From the NCBI GenBank assembly GCA_030637025.1, contig DAOVVV010000023.1:1-44279 (forward strand): a stretch of DNA of 44,279 nucleotides. The letters run 5' to 3'. The notes beneath the pieces are model-generated. The model did not search any database. It was not told the origin of the DNA and was given only the letters and a program-made list of their open reading frames with translations. This document shows, one piece after another, positions 1 through 7,374 of the stretch. Position 1 is the first letter of the stretch; the number at the start of each line of letters is the position of its first letter. A program made the position numbers and the translations under genes. Origin of the DNA: JAGLHV01 sp023143305 [NCBI: Clostridia bacterium]. GTDB taxonomy: Bacteria > CBDUZB01 > JAGLHV01.

Positions 1-205
1 TCGTCTCGGAATCAATTCGACTACAGAGTTTTTGTCAGCTTAGCTGACGAGGAACTGAAACACAGGCCCTTCGACTCCCTTCAGTCGTCTCGGAATCAAT
101 TCGACTACAGAGTTTTTGTCAGCTTAGCTGACGAGGAACCGAAACACAGGCCCTTCGACTCCCTTCAGTCGTCTCGGAATCAATTCGACTACAGAGTTTT
201 TGTCA
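1..205. repeat. Tandem 84-bp repeat array (about 2.4 copies)
   Basis: Copies begin at 1, 85 and 169. The first two are 84 bp long and differ at one base (t at 56, c at 140). The third matches through about 205 and then diverges into a unit end shared with the repeat at 30639-30726. Each full copy holds a perfect palindrome GTCAGCT-T-AGCTGAC (34-48 and 118-132) and a small stem CGACT/AGTCG around CCCTTC. It looks richer in GC than the genes around it. The array may continue beyond the left edge. No reading frame or CRISPR-like spacer pattern is visible. Confidence 0.95.
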
Positions 206-237
206 TCACAGCTGAAAAAACTCTAAGTCTCATTGAA
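151..237. repeat. Dispersed repeat element, copy A (end of the tandem array)
   Basis: This 87-bp stretch aligns almost end to end with 30639-30726. Both begin CCCTTCGACTCCCT, share a central ACTACAGAGTTTTTGTCA block and finish CTAAGTCTCATTGAA. The inverted repeat AGAGTTTTT (193-201) and AAAAACTCT (216-224) can fold into a hairpin. It lies about 50 bp past the lpxL stop, and copy B lies next to the proS stop, so both copies sit at gene 3' ends. It is probably a non-coding miniature element. Confidence 0.85.
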
Positions 238-288
238 ATTAAAAATTTAAAATCTTTTATTTACAAAACAAATCAAAATAATTATCTA

Positions 289-1212
289 TTAATGAACATT
301 CTTTCTTTTTCGATTATCAAACCCGGGTTTTCTTTTCCATCTTTTATGCATCCAAACCCATTGCTGCGGATACAATCTTATCCATGATTCTATGATTTTA
401 GTTAGTTTTTGAGTGTTCTCTCTGATTTCCTCTTCTTTTTTTTCTTTTTTGATTAACTCAACAGGACGGCTGACCTTCAGACAGTGACCTTTTCCCTTTC
501 TTACAATAAACCCCGGTATAACTACTACATTTTCTCTAGAAGCAAACACCGCCGTACCTATTGGGGTATAAGCCGGACGGCCAAAAAAATCAACAAATAC
601 CCCTTGTACCCTGCTTGTATCCTGGTCAATAAGCATCCCTATAATTTCTTTTCTTTTTAAACTCTGTAAAATTTTCTTAGGAGACACATCCCGTAAAATG
701 GTTTTTGTACCTTTAGATCTCCTTAAGTCCAGTAATGCTTTATTAAATCTTTCATCATCAACCCTCCGGGCAACAACATTTAAAAGATAACCTTTACAGG
801 AAATATATGCCGCCATTAGTTCCCAATTGCCCAAATGGCCGGTAAAATATATTACTTGCTTTCCTTCTTTTAAGGCCCTGTCAATATATTCTAATCCTTC
901 TGCCTGCACTAAATTTATAATATCATCCTTAGTTAATTTAGGAAAAAACAACAATTCACAAAAATTTTTACCGTGATTGATAAAAACTTCCTTACCTATT
1001 TCTTTGATTTCTTCACGGCTTTTATCCGGAAAACTTTTTCCTAAATTATCCAGAGTAGTTTTCCTTTCTTTAAACAGAAGGTAATAAGCTATTTGCCCAA
1101 GGCATCCCCCAAACCATACAGCTATCCGAAAGGGTAAAAAACAAACCACAAATTGAAAACATTTAAATAACTTATAACCTATCCAATACCTAAGTAATTT
1201 ACGCCGCTTCAT
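289..1212 (-). CDS. lpxL: LpxL/HtrB-family lipid A acyltransferase
   Basis: This 307-residue protein belongs to the lysophospholipid acyltransferase family that adds secondary acyl chains to Kdo-lipid A at the inner membrane. Residues 15-48 form a hydrophobic N-terminal anchor. The catalytic H-x4-E motif is HLGNWE at 126-131, and a conserved LIDQD segment lies near residue 195. Length is typical of the family. The ATG start is preceded by GAGG about 7 nt upstream. It is the last gene of the kdsA-kdsC-transaldolase-lpxL run, which fits a role in lipopolysaccharide assembly. The exact acyl chain and position (LpxL or LpxM type) cannot be read from sequence, and some bacteria use such proteins on other lipids. 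Confidence 0.85.
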   Translation of the reverse strand: MKRRKLLRYWIGYKLFKCFQFVVCFLPFRIAVWFGGCLGQIAYYLLFKERKTTLDNLGKSFPDKSREEIKEIGKEVFINHGKNFCELLFFPKLTKDDIINLVQAEGLEYIDRALKEGKQVIYFTGHLGNWELMAAYISCKGYLLNVVARRVDDERFNKALLDLRRSKGTKTILRDVSPKKILQSLKRKEIIGMLIDQDTSRVQGVFVDFFGRPAYTPIGTAVFASRENVVVIPGFIVRKGKGHCLKVSRPVELIKKEKKEEEIRENTQKLTKIIESWIRLYPQQWVWMHKRWKRKPGFDNRKRKNVH

Positions 1213-1265
1213 TACTAAACCTCAAAACCATTAGTTCCTGTGTTAATTAAGACAACTCAAACTAT

Positions 1266-1916
1266 TCAACCCTTTTTAACTCCTGCATCTTTCAAAAAAT
1301 TTTCAACCCCTTTATCAGTAAGAGGGTGTTTAAACATTTGTTCAATAACCTTAGCCGGTATTGTAACAATGTGTGCTCCCATTAAGGCAGCTTCTATTAC
1401 ATGCAAGGGACTACGAATACTGGCAACAATAATTTCGGTCTTAATGTTTTCACTGTAAATTGAAAAAATATTAGCTATTTGACTTACAATTTCCATTCCC
1501 GGTTGACTAAGATCGTCTAACCTTCCGACAAAAGGACAAACATAAGTAGCACCTGCTTTTGCTGCCAATAAAGCCTGTGCGGCAGTAAATATCAGGGTAA
1601 CATTCGTTTTTATCCCTTCTTTAGACAAAATATTTACTGCTTTAAGCCCCTCTTTGGTCATGGGGATTTTTATAACAATATTGTCCCTCCACGGAATAAT
1701 CTCTTCAGCTTCTTTAACAATCCCATCACAATCAAGACTTACTACCTCGGCATTTACCGGCCCTTCAACTTCAGCAGAAATAGTTCTAATAATATCTTTA
1801 AAACTTCCCTTTTCCTTAGCAATTAAAGTAGGATTAGTGGTTACCCCATCTACCAATCCTAAGCTTTGAAAACTTTTTATTTCTTCAATGTTTGCCGAAT
1901 CAACAAATATCTTCAT
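1266..1916 (-). CDS. tal: Small (type 3B-like) transaldolase
   Basis: This 216-residue protein matches the short transaldolase / fructose-6-phosphate aldolase family of cytoplasmic TIM barrels that form a Schiff base with substrate. The start [10 protein letters not shown], the TTNPTL motif (about 26-31) and the catalytic lysine K83 in IKIPMT are visible. At the position that separates the two activities it has Phe (F129 in CPFVGR), as in transaldolases; FSA aldolases carry Tyr there. I therefore favour transaldolase. GGAG precedes the ATG. It lies 19 bp after kdsC, so it may help supply pentose phosphates toward arabinose-5-phosphate, the KdsA substrate (inference). Confidence 0.88.
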   Translation of the reverse strand: MKIFVDSANIEEIKSFQSLGLVDGVTTNPTLIAKEKGSFKDIIRTISAEVEGPVNAEVVSLDCDGIVKEAEEIIPWRDNIVIKIPMTKEGLKAVNILSKEGIKTNVTLIFTAAQALLAAKAGATYVCPFVGRLDDLSQPGMEIVSQIANIFSIYSENIKTEIIVASIRSPLHVIEAALMGAHIVTIPAKVIEQMFKHPLTDKGVENFLKDAGVKKG

Positions 1917-1935
1917 TATTCTATGACTCCTTTAT

Positions 1936-2469
1936 TTATATATTACAATAACTATCTAAAATTTTTTTCTTATCACCCCGGGAATCTAAAAGCCAGTCAA
2001 TTATCTCTCTAACTCCGCCGTCACCTCCCTTTTTAGTTGCTACATAATCAACTATTTCTTTCACTTCCTTAACCCCATTAACTACACTACAGGATATCCC
2101 CACTCTTTTTAAAACCGGTATATCCTGTAAATCATCACCTATATACATTACTTCTTCATTTTTTAAATTTCTTTTTTTTATGATTTCTTCATACGCTATT
2201 ATCTTTATCGGATTGTCCTGATATATTTCATCAAATCCTAATTCTTCTGCCCGCCTTTGAACTGCCTGGGACTTTCTACCGGTAATTATACCCAATAATA
2301 TTCCGCTTTTTTTGGCCATACTAATACCCATTCCATCGTGAACATTAAACTTCTTTATTTCCAAAGAATCATTGCCGTAAATAATTTCTCCGCTGGTTAA
2401 AACACCATCCACATCAAGAATAAGCATTTTTATTTTTCCGGCTCGTTTTATGAATTCACTTTCCCCCAC
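1936..2469 (-). CDS. kdsC: 3-deoxy-D-manno-octulosonate-8-phosphate phosphatase
   Basis: KdsC removes phosphate from Kdo-8-P in the cytoplasm, the step after KdsA. The 177-residue protein is a cap-less HAD phosphatase: motif I is DVDGVLT with catalytic D19 and D21, motif II is the Thr of IITGRKS, and motif IV is GDDLQD. Length is typical (170-190). The likely start is GTG at 2469, with GGGAGG about 12 nt upstream inside the end of kdsA, so the two genes overlap by 14 nt and are probably translationally coupled. An internal ATG at residue 15 would cut into the fold and is less likely. Confidence 0.93.
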   Translation of the reverse strand: MGESEFIKRAGKIKMLILDVDGVLTSGEIIYGNDSLEIKKFNVHDGMGISMAKKSGILLGIITGRKSQAVQRRAEELGFDEIYQDNPIKIIAYEEIIKKRNLKNEEVMYIGDDLQDIPVLKRVGISCSVVNGVKEVKEIVDYVATKKGGDGGVREIIDWLLDSRGDKKKILDSYCNI

Positions 2470-3289
2470 TTTTTTTTAATGCCTCCCGTATAGCAAGTAT
2501 TTGTTTAAGCAATTCCGGCAACAAATCCATAGGCAACATACTTGCTGCATCACATTTAGCAATGTCCGGTTGTGGATGAGTTTCAATAAAAACAGCATCA
2601 CATCCGGCTGCTACAGCTGCCCGGGTTAAATGCGGAATAAATTGAGGCAAACCACCCCGGGAATCACTACTGGAAATACCATAAATTCTAATTATATGCG
2701 TAGAATCAAAAACCACCGGATAACCAAGATTCTGCATAATAGGGATAGAACACATATCGGAAATAAGACGATTATAACCGAAACAAGATCCTCTTTCGGT
2801 AAGAAGAATTTGCTTATTCCCCACACTCTCAATCTTTTTTACCGGACTAATCATGTTTTCCGGAGCAAGAAATTGTCCCTTTTTAACATTCACTGGCTTT
2901 TGGGTTTCTGCCACTTTTAGGACCAAACTTGTCTGTTGGCAAAGATAGGCAGGTATTTGAATAATATCCAGAACTTCAGCAGCTAAATCTACATCTTCCC
3001 GGCGATGAACATCGGATAAAACAGGAATATTATATTTTTCTTTTATTTTAAGTAAAATCTCTAAGCCTTTTTTTAAACCAGGGCCTTTATACGACTTTTC
3101 CGAACCACGATTATCTTTTTCATAAGAAGCTTTAAAAATAAAAGGCATTCCATATTCATCAGATAAATCAACCAAAGATTGTGCAATTTCAAAAACAATT
3201 GATTCCTCTTCCATTACACAAGGACCGGCAATCAATACAAGAGGATTATCTCCCCCAATTTTAATGTTATTTATTTTTACTTCTTGCAT
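2456..3289 (-). CDS. kdsA: 2-dehydro-3-deoxyphosphooctonate aldolase (Kdo-8-P synthase)
   Basis: KdsA condenses phosphoenolpyruvate with arabinose-5-phosphate to give Kdo-8-P, the committed step to the inner-core sugar of lipopolysaccharide. The 277 residues cover the whole TIM barrel. AGPC with C24 is the metal-dependent type of KdsA, whereas the E. coli type has Asn there. KASYEKDNR, the GQFLAPENM block and ETHPQPD/CDAASM are also recognisable. The ATG has GAGGG 7 nt upstream and the gene follows an excellent promoter (3325-3353). It heads the kdsA-kdsC-tal-lpxL operon. Confidence 0.96.
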   Translation of the reverse strand: MQEVKINNIKIGGDNPLVLIAGPCVMEEESIVFEIAQSLVDLSDEYGMPFIFKASYEKDNRGSEKSYKGPGLKKGLEILLKIKEKYNIPVLSDVHRREDVDLAAEVLDIIQIPAYLCQQTSLVLKVAETQKPVNVKKGQFLAPENMISPVKKIESVGNKQILLTERGSCFGYNRLISDMCSIPIMQNLGYPVVFDSTHIIRIYGISSSDSRGGLPQFIPHLTRAAVAAGCDAVFIETHPQPDIAKCDAASMLPMDLLPELLKQILAIREALKKSGGK

Positions 3290-3324
3290 AAAACAACCCT
3301 CAAAATATCTATATAATAGGTTGT

Positions 3325-3353
3325 ATTATATCAACCTTTATCCCCTTTGTCAA
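3325..3353 (-). promoter_or_regulatory. Consensus sigma-70 promoter of the kdsA operon, with overlapping inverted repeat
   Basis: On the minus strand this reads TTGACA, 17 bp, TATAAT: a perfect match to the housekeeping consensus, with the -10 ending 35 bp before the kdsA ATG. The inverted repeat AGGTTG (3318-3323) / CAACCT (3332-3337) with an 8-bp centre straddles the -10 box and could be an operator. Confidence 0.85.
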
Positions 3354-3408
3354 TATATTAAATCAGGGAAATAACCGGCTATTATTTTGAAATTATTTTT
3401 TTTTATTT

Positions 3409-4152
3409 TTAGCTATCCAGATTGTTTAATATTCGCAATATAAAAATAGTAATCAATACTACACATCCTGTTTGAAAAAACTGAACAGGAATTCCTATAC
3501 TAGCTAAAAACACAGATTGGTTAATTAAGGAAGCAGGAAAATATTGTATTCTGGGAACAAATAAACCGGTAAGAAAGCCATAAAGCAAAAAATATATTGC
3601 CAGATTAATTAGATTTACAGTACAATGCTTTTTAAATTTAGAAATTTGAAAAAAAACAGCACAAGCACTTAATAATGCTGCAGGAAAACAAATAAAATAA
3701 CTACTATAGACTTTACAATAAATCCACCAATTTCTACTATTGAAAATATTAAATTCCAGAAAAATAAAAGGTAAAATACAAAAAACAAATAAAACTAACA
3801 GTATTATAGCTTTTAGAAGCTTTTTCTTGTTAATAAATATTAAAATATTTATTCCGAACCCAAAAAGACAAAGAAAAGAAACTATACTTAGCTGTAAATT
3901 AATTAGTTTTAAAGCATATAGTATTTTAATTGACCAAAAAGGTTCTTTAATAAAAATTAAAAAATGAATCCAATAAGCAATTCCCTGTAAAATACCAAAT
4001 GCAGCTAACCACCACAAATTGCTGATTATTACTATTTTACTGTTTTTTCTCCCCCGGAAAAAAAACACTAGACCCGAAATAAAAAAAACCAAACCATAAA
4101 CAACAAGAGTGACTGATATATTATTTAAAAAAAAAATTGTTATTGGACTCAT
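3409..4152 (-). CDS. Orphan seven-helix membrane protein, sensor-domain-like
   Basis: A 247-residue integral membrane protein with about seven hydrophobic segments (roughly 10-33, 43-68, 80-108, 113-133, 146-168, 182-200, 217-241). The start, with GLVFFFRGRKNS followed by LWWLAAFGILQGIAYW, resembles from memory the N-terminal 7-TM input domain of some PAS/histidine-kinase and diguanylate-cyclase proteins. Here nothing follows the last helix: the protein stops at RILNNLDS and no kinase or GGDEF frame appears before kdsA. It is either a stand-alone sensor partner or a truncated kinase. It lies 25 bp after the HD nuclease gene with only a weak ribosome site. Function unknown. Confidence 0.7.
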   Translation of the reverse strand: MSPITIFFLNNISVTLVVYGLVFFISGLVFFFRGRKNSKIVIISNLWWLAAFGILQGIAYWIHFLIFIKEPFWSIKILYALKLINLQLSIVSFLCLFGFGINILIFINKKKLLKAIILLVLFVFCILPFIFLEFNIFNSRNWWIYCKVYSSYFICFPAALLSACAVFFQISKFKKHCTVNLINLAIYFLLYGFLTGLFVPRIQYFPASLINQSVFLASIGIPVQFFQTGCVVLITIFILRILNNLDS

Positions 4153-4177
4153 TGTTTCTTTATCTATTGAATAATAA

Positions 4178-5137
4178 CTATCGTTTATTTTTTTCTATAT
4201 AAATGTTCCTGCCTAATGTTTTATGATAAGAAGTCCAATTATTATTTTCATTTGAATCTGAATTCATTAATTGTTGAATAGTATTCATTTTAGCATCCAA
4301 ATCATCAACATAATGAAGAATAACAGCTTCAAGAGTTTGAGGTAATTTAGGAGAACCCCATTCATATTGTCCGTGATGAGAAATAATTAAATGCTCGATT
4401 AACATTTGTAAGTCAGCAGGGAAACCGGAAATCGTATTAATTTTTTCCTGAACTATTTTAAAACCAAGCAATATATGCCCTAATAATTTTCCTGCATCCG
4501 TATAATCAACAGCGGGAAGTACTGAAAGTTCATCTATTTTACCAATATCGTGCAAAAGAGCCCCGGTAATAAGTAAATCAAAGTTAATTCCGGAAAAATG
4601 CGTTTTAGCTAAAAAAGAACAAATTTTTGCTACAGAAAGGGTATGTTCCAGAAGTCCGCCAATATAAACATGGTGAATTTGTTTAGCTGCCGGAGATTGA
4701 CAAAACTTTTCCTCAAATTCTTTATCCTCGAAAAATTTATCAAGCAATTGCAAAAAATAAGGATTTTTCACTTCTTTCGAAATCATTCGCAATTCCTGAA
4801 ACATTTTACTTATATCGTTTTGCGTAGAAAAAATAAAATCAGATACATCCAATTCCTTTAATTCTATCTTTTTAATTTTTTTTACATTTAGTTGAAGCTG
4901 TTCCTGATAGGACTGCACAAGAGCTTCAATTTTAACAAAATCATTTTTAGAAAAATCTATTTTTTCTTTATCTTCTTCCCATATCTTTCCATCTATTAAA
5001 CCTGTTTTATCCTGGAAAACCAAAGAAATATACGGTTTGCCTCTTTTAGTAGTTAATTTTTTTTTAGAACTAACTAAAAAACAATCTATAATAGATTGAC
5101 CTTCTTTAATATCTTTTATAAAAATTTTTTTTTGCAT
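4178..5137 (-). CDS. YhaM-type 3'-5' exoribonuclease (OB fold + HD domain)
   Basis: The 319-residue protein has an N-terminal OB-fold nucleic-acid-binding domain (about 12-92) and a C-terminal HD phosphohydrolase domain. Metal ligands are visible at H165 (GLLEHTLSV), H196-D197 (ALLHDIGK), H254/H255 (ISHHGQYEWGSP) and D279 (YVDDLDAKM). This architecture is that of YhaM, a 3'-5' exonuclease of Gram-positive bacteria, also found in other phyla. Length matches. The ATG has AAGGA 8-9 nt upstream. It lies 28 bp downstream of the deacetylase-like gene and is probably co-transcribed with it. RNA or single-stranded DNA turnover is the likely role; the exact substrate is not shown. Confidence 0.85.
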   Translation of the reverse strand: MQKKIFIKDIKEGQSIIDCFLVSSKKKLTTKRGKPYISLVFQDKTGLIDGKIWEEDKEKIDFSKNDFVKIEALVQSYQEQLQLNVKKIKKIELKELDVSDFIFSTQNDISKMFQELRMISKEVKNPYFLQLLDKFFEDKEFEEKFCQSPAAKQIHHVYIGGLLEHTLSVAKICSFLAKTHFSGINFDLLITGALLHDIGKIDELSVLPAVDYTDAGKLLGHILLGFKIVQEKINTISGFPADLQMLIEHLIISHHGQYEWGSPKLPQTLEAVILHYVDDLDAKMNTIQQLMNSDSNENNNWTSYHKTLGRNIYIEKNKR

Positions 5138-5165
5138 TTCTTTTCCTTTTTCTTTTCTCTATTTA

Positions 5166-6014
5166 TTAGTTTTGATCAAACCCAACTAAAAACTGATAAA
5201 CACATTGAGCAATATCCTCACTATAACCACCCTCTAACACAGCAAAAGAAGGCTTCTTCATTAGGGATATTTTCTTTCCAATTTCTTTATAAGTATTTAT
5301 ATCCAAAGATAATCCGGTCAGGCAATCTTTTCTATAAGCATCAAAACCAGCAGAAACAGCAATCAAATCCGGATTAAAATCTCTAATTTTTTTTACTGCT
5401 TCTTCCATGATTCTAAGATAGTCTTTTTCTCCCGTACCGGCCAATAAAGGAAAATTTAAGCAATTTTCCCTGGAAACCAATCCTGTTCCCGGATAAATAT
5501 ATTGTTGATGTAGGGAAACATATAAAATCCCTTCATTTCCCAAAAAAATATCTTCTGTTCCATTTCCATGATGGCCGTCTATATCAATTATTGCTATTTT
5601 TTTTATTCTACTCTTAATTTTTTTTACTGCTATGGCTATATTATTAAAATAACAAAATCCCCCCAATCTTGTTTTATCGACATGGTGTCCGGGAGGCCTT
5701 ACTAAAGCAAAAGCCCTTCCTTCTTTTATAGCCAGCTCAGCAGCTTTAATTGCCCCACCGGCAGCAAGTCGGGCATACTTATATATTCCATCAACACACG
5801 GTGTATCCGGGTCAAAAAAATCTGCTTTTTTTACCATTTGTAATAATTTATTATTATGAACTAAAAGAATATCTTCCCGGGAACATAATTGAGGATGAAT
5901 AAATCCAAAAGAATGTTTTTTTAAAAGTAAATAGACATTTTTTACTCTTTGGGCAGATTCAGGATGACTCAAAAATTCATAATTTAAACATTCCTTAGAA
6001 AAAATTATTTTCAT
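5166..6014 (-). CDS. Histone deacetylase-family (AcuC/HDAC-like) hydrolase
   Basis: This 282-residue zinc amidohydrolase belongs to the arginase/deacetylase fold. All key residues are present: RPPGHH (H110, H111), zinc ligands D146 and H148 in DIDGHHGNGT, D225 in SAGFDAY, and the transition-state tyrosine Y264 in EGGY. Bacterial members deacetylate acetyl-lysine (AcuC) or polyamines and other amides, and the substrate cannot be told here. There is no clear Shine-Dalgarno before the ATG. A plausible promoter lies at 6040-6068. The gene heads a run with the HD nuclease and the 7-TM protein. Confidence 0.88.
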   Translation of the reverse strand: MKIIFSKECLNYEFLSHPESAQRVKNVYLLLKKHSFGFIHPQLCSREDILLVHNNKLLQMVKKADFFDPDTPCVDGIYKYARLAAGGAIKAAELAIKEGRAFALVRPPGHHVDKTRLGGFCYFNNIAIAVKKIKSRIKKIAIIDIDGHHGNGTEDIFLGNEGILYVSLHQQYIYPGTGLVSRENCLNFPLLAGTGEKDYLRIMEEAVKKIRDFNPDLIAVSAGFDAYRKDCLTGLSLDINTYKEIGKKISLMKKPSFAVLEGGYSEDIAQCVYQFLVGFDQN

Positions 6015-6039
6015 TTTCTAATAATTTTTTAACCAATTT

Positions 6040-6068
6040 AAAATAAACAAAAAAATCAATACGGTCAA
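6040..6068 (-). promoter_or_regulatory. Probable promoter of the deacetylase-like gene
   Basis: Minus-strand TTGACC, 17 bp, TATTTT. The -10 ends 26 bp before the ATG at 6014. In such AT-rich sequence a TATTTT -10 is weak evidence, but the -35 and spacing are good. Confidence 0.45.
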
Positions 6069-6098
6069 AAAAGATATTTATCATATAGAAAAGCATAG

Positions 6099-6494
6099 TT
6101 ATAAAGCAAGACTTTCTATTAACATTATTCTATCTTTTTCATTAATAGAAATAAATTTTACTCCCAACCCATAATCGCCTTTTTCCTTTTTATCTCTGGT
6201 AATCCAAACCACCTTTCCTTTTGCTTTTATAGGATGAGAACTGATGGAAAGAAATATTTCTATAGCTAAACAACTCTCTTGTTGAATTAAATGAGCTAAT
6301 ACATTATCCGGCAAATGAACTGCATTAATCAAAATTCCATCACCACTGAGATTAATTGTTGCAGATTTATATCTTTTTGTATGTTTTCCTATTTTATCAC
6401 AAATTTTAAACTCTACCAAAACATTTAAATGAGCCCTCTTCCCTTTTCTTCTTTCCACCGCCCAAGAATCATTAGATGTTATTTTCTTTCCCAT
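6099..6494 (-). CDS. PilZ-domain c-di-GMP-binding protein
   Basis: The 131-residue protein is a single PilZ domain. The arginine-rich N-terminal motif ERRKGKRAHL (about 15-24) and the second motif NLSGDGI (about 48-54, N-x-S-x-x-G type) are the two c-di-GMP-binding elements, followed by the beta-barrel pattern ending GLGVKFI. It has no output domain, so it would act as an effector that binds a partner protein. The ATG has AAGGGG 7 nt upstream, and a good promoter is at 6558-6587. No diguanylate cyclase is encoded in this window. Confidence 0.85.
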   Translation of the reverse strand: MGKKITSNDSWAVERRKGKRAHLNVLVEFKICDKIGKHTKRYKSATINLSGDGILINAVHLPDNVLAHLIQQESCLAIEIFLSISSHPIKAKGKVVWITRDKKEKGDYGLGVKFISINEKDRIMLIESLAL

Positions 6495-6557
6495 TTTTTT
6501 CCCCTTAACTTAAAAAAAATATTACTAAGATTACTACTTGTTTTCACTCATACTAAA

Positions 6558-6587
6558 ATTTTACAATATTATTCTTTACTCTGTCAA
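6558..6587 (-). promoter_or_regulatory. Promoter of the PilZ gene
   Basis: Minus-strand TTGACA, 18 bp, TAAAAT, located 64 bp before the PilZ ATG. The exact -35 and acceptable spacing make this convincing. The leader would be about 55 nt. Confidence 0.65.
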
Positions 6588-6624
6588 TTATTTTCTATAA
6601 AGTTATTATACAATTAATGGGATC

Positions 6625-6667
6625 AATCTTCGATACCCCGTAGCAAGCTGCAGGGTAGTTGATTTAC
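6625..6667. repeat. Palindromic dispersed repeat (hairpin family), copy 1
   Basis: The arms TACCCCGTAG (6634-6643) and CTGCAGGGTA (6648-6657) enclose CAAG, with two mismatched positions. Read on the minus strand it begins AAATCAACT and then the hairpin, just like the plus strand at 30594-30626, so the two are members of one family. It touches the stop codon of the cupin gene. There is no T-run on either side, so it is not an intrinsic terminator. Confidence 0.7.
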
Positions 6668-6933
6668 CCGAATTTATAAACTTTTCTTATTTTTTCAATA
6701 ACATTCCACGTACATCTAAGCCCTTTGGGAAATAAAACCAAATCACCTTTATTAATTTCAATTTCTTCCGTAAAAGTCTTCACCTTTACCTTGCCTTCTA
6801 ATATATAACAAGTTTCATCGTCGCTATATTCCCAATCAAAAGTACTGGGGTCACATTCCCATAAACTCCATTCATTTACTCGGAGCATCTCCAATTTTTC
6901 CTTAGCCGGTTTTTCTACTTTAATCTGAACCAT
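6664..6933 (-). CDS. Small cupin (EutQ / DUF861-like)
   Basis: The 89-residue protein is a single beta-barrel cupin. The pattern WSLWECDPSTFDWEYSDDET, then CYILEGKVKV, then INKGDLVLFPKG matches the cupin_3 (DUF861, EutQ / ureidoglycine aminohydrolase C-terminal) type that occurs as short stand-alone proteins of unknown role. Many have few metal ligands; only Glu and acidic residues are evident here and the usual His pair is absent. The ATG has a perfect AGGAGG 5 nt upstream. An inverted repeat and a direct repeat lie in the 60 bp upstream (6957-6996). Function not established. Confidence 0.8.
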   Translation of the reverse strand: MVQIKVEKPAKEKLEMLRVNEWSLWECDPSTFDWEYSDDETCYILEGKVKVKTFTEEIEINKGDLVLFPKGLRCTWNVIEKIRKVYKFG

Positions 6934-6956
6934 TCTGCCTCCTATTTAAATAAAGG

Positions 6957-6996
6957 ATTGTTAAGAACCCCAGGTAGACATTGTTAAACATAACAA
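6957..6996. promoter_or_regulatory. Possible operator upstream of the cupin gene
   Basis: ATTGTTAA occurs twice (6957-6964 and 6980-6987), and the second copy is half of a perfect inverted repeat TTGTTA-AACA-TAACAA (6981-6996). The sites sit 24-63 bp before the cupin ATG. AT-rich sequence gives such palindromes by chance, so this is a suggestion. Confidence 0.3.
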
Positions 6997-7100
6997 ATTT
7001 TGATGTTGAGTATTTCTATCTATTAAATCTACTATTTTCATTCTATTTTTGATATTACTTTAAATAATATCTTAGCCGTCAAATACAAATTAATAAGCAT

Positions 7101-7253
7101 TTATTTAAGCTGCAATATTACATAAAAAATTATTGTAGTAAAAATTAAAAAAGTAAAGGTAAAAACAACAGTTAAAATTTTTTTTATTATATAAATTAAA
7201 AGGCACAGAGCAACAATTGCTATACAAATTAAGATTATTAAGTTTAAATTCAT
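7101..7253 (-). CDS. Small membrane peptide of 50 residues
   Basis: An ATG frame of 50 codons, with AAGGA about 8 nt upstream, begins 33 bp after the tRNA-Arg gene. The peptide is almost wholly hydrophobic, with two likely membrane helices (about 3-23 and 27-47) parted by a KK turn, and ends QLK. I do not recognise a family. It would be co-transcribed with alaS and the tRNA. AT-rich DNA can produce hydrophobic frames by chance, but the ribosome site and the clean double-helix pattern favour a real gene. The rest of 6934-7286 holds only the repeats noted upstream of the cupin. Confidence 0.5.
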   Translation of the reverse strand: MNLNLIILICIAIVALCLLIYIIKKILTVVFTFTFLIFTTIIFYVILQLK

Positions 7254-7286
7254 TATCAGTTCCTTAATTTATTTCTCAAATACATG

Positions 7287-7359
7287 TGCCCCTAGCAGGA
7301 TTCGAACCTGCGCTCCTGGCTTCGGAGGCCAGTACTCTATCCAACTGAGCTATAGGGGC
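7287..7359 (-). tRNA. tRNA-Arg (anticodon CCG)
   Basis: The cloverleaf is complete. Acceptor arms are GCCCCTA/TAGGGGC, the D-arm contains AGCTCAGTTGGATAGAG, the anticodon stem is CTGGC/GCCAG around loop CTCCGAA (anticodon CCG, reading CGG), and the T-arm contains GGTTCGAATCC. The discriminator base is A and CCA is not encoded. It begins 15 bp after the alaS stop and is probably processed from the same transcript. Confidence 0.97.
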
Positions 7360-7374
7360 TAACAACTTCAAATT

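Noticed and set aside
1-205. CRISPR array
   Set aside because: The whole 84-bp unit repeats including would-be spacers, and no cas gene is present.
3354-3408. Missing kinase or GGDEF part of the 7-TM protein as a frameshift
   Set aside because: Only about 120 bp separate it from kdsA and no catalytic motif appears in any frame.
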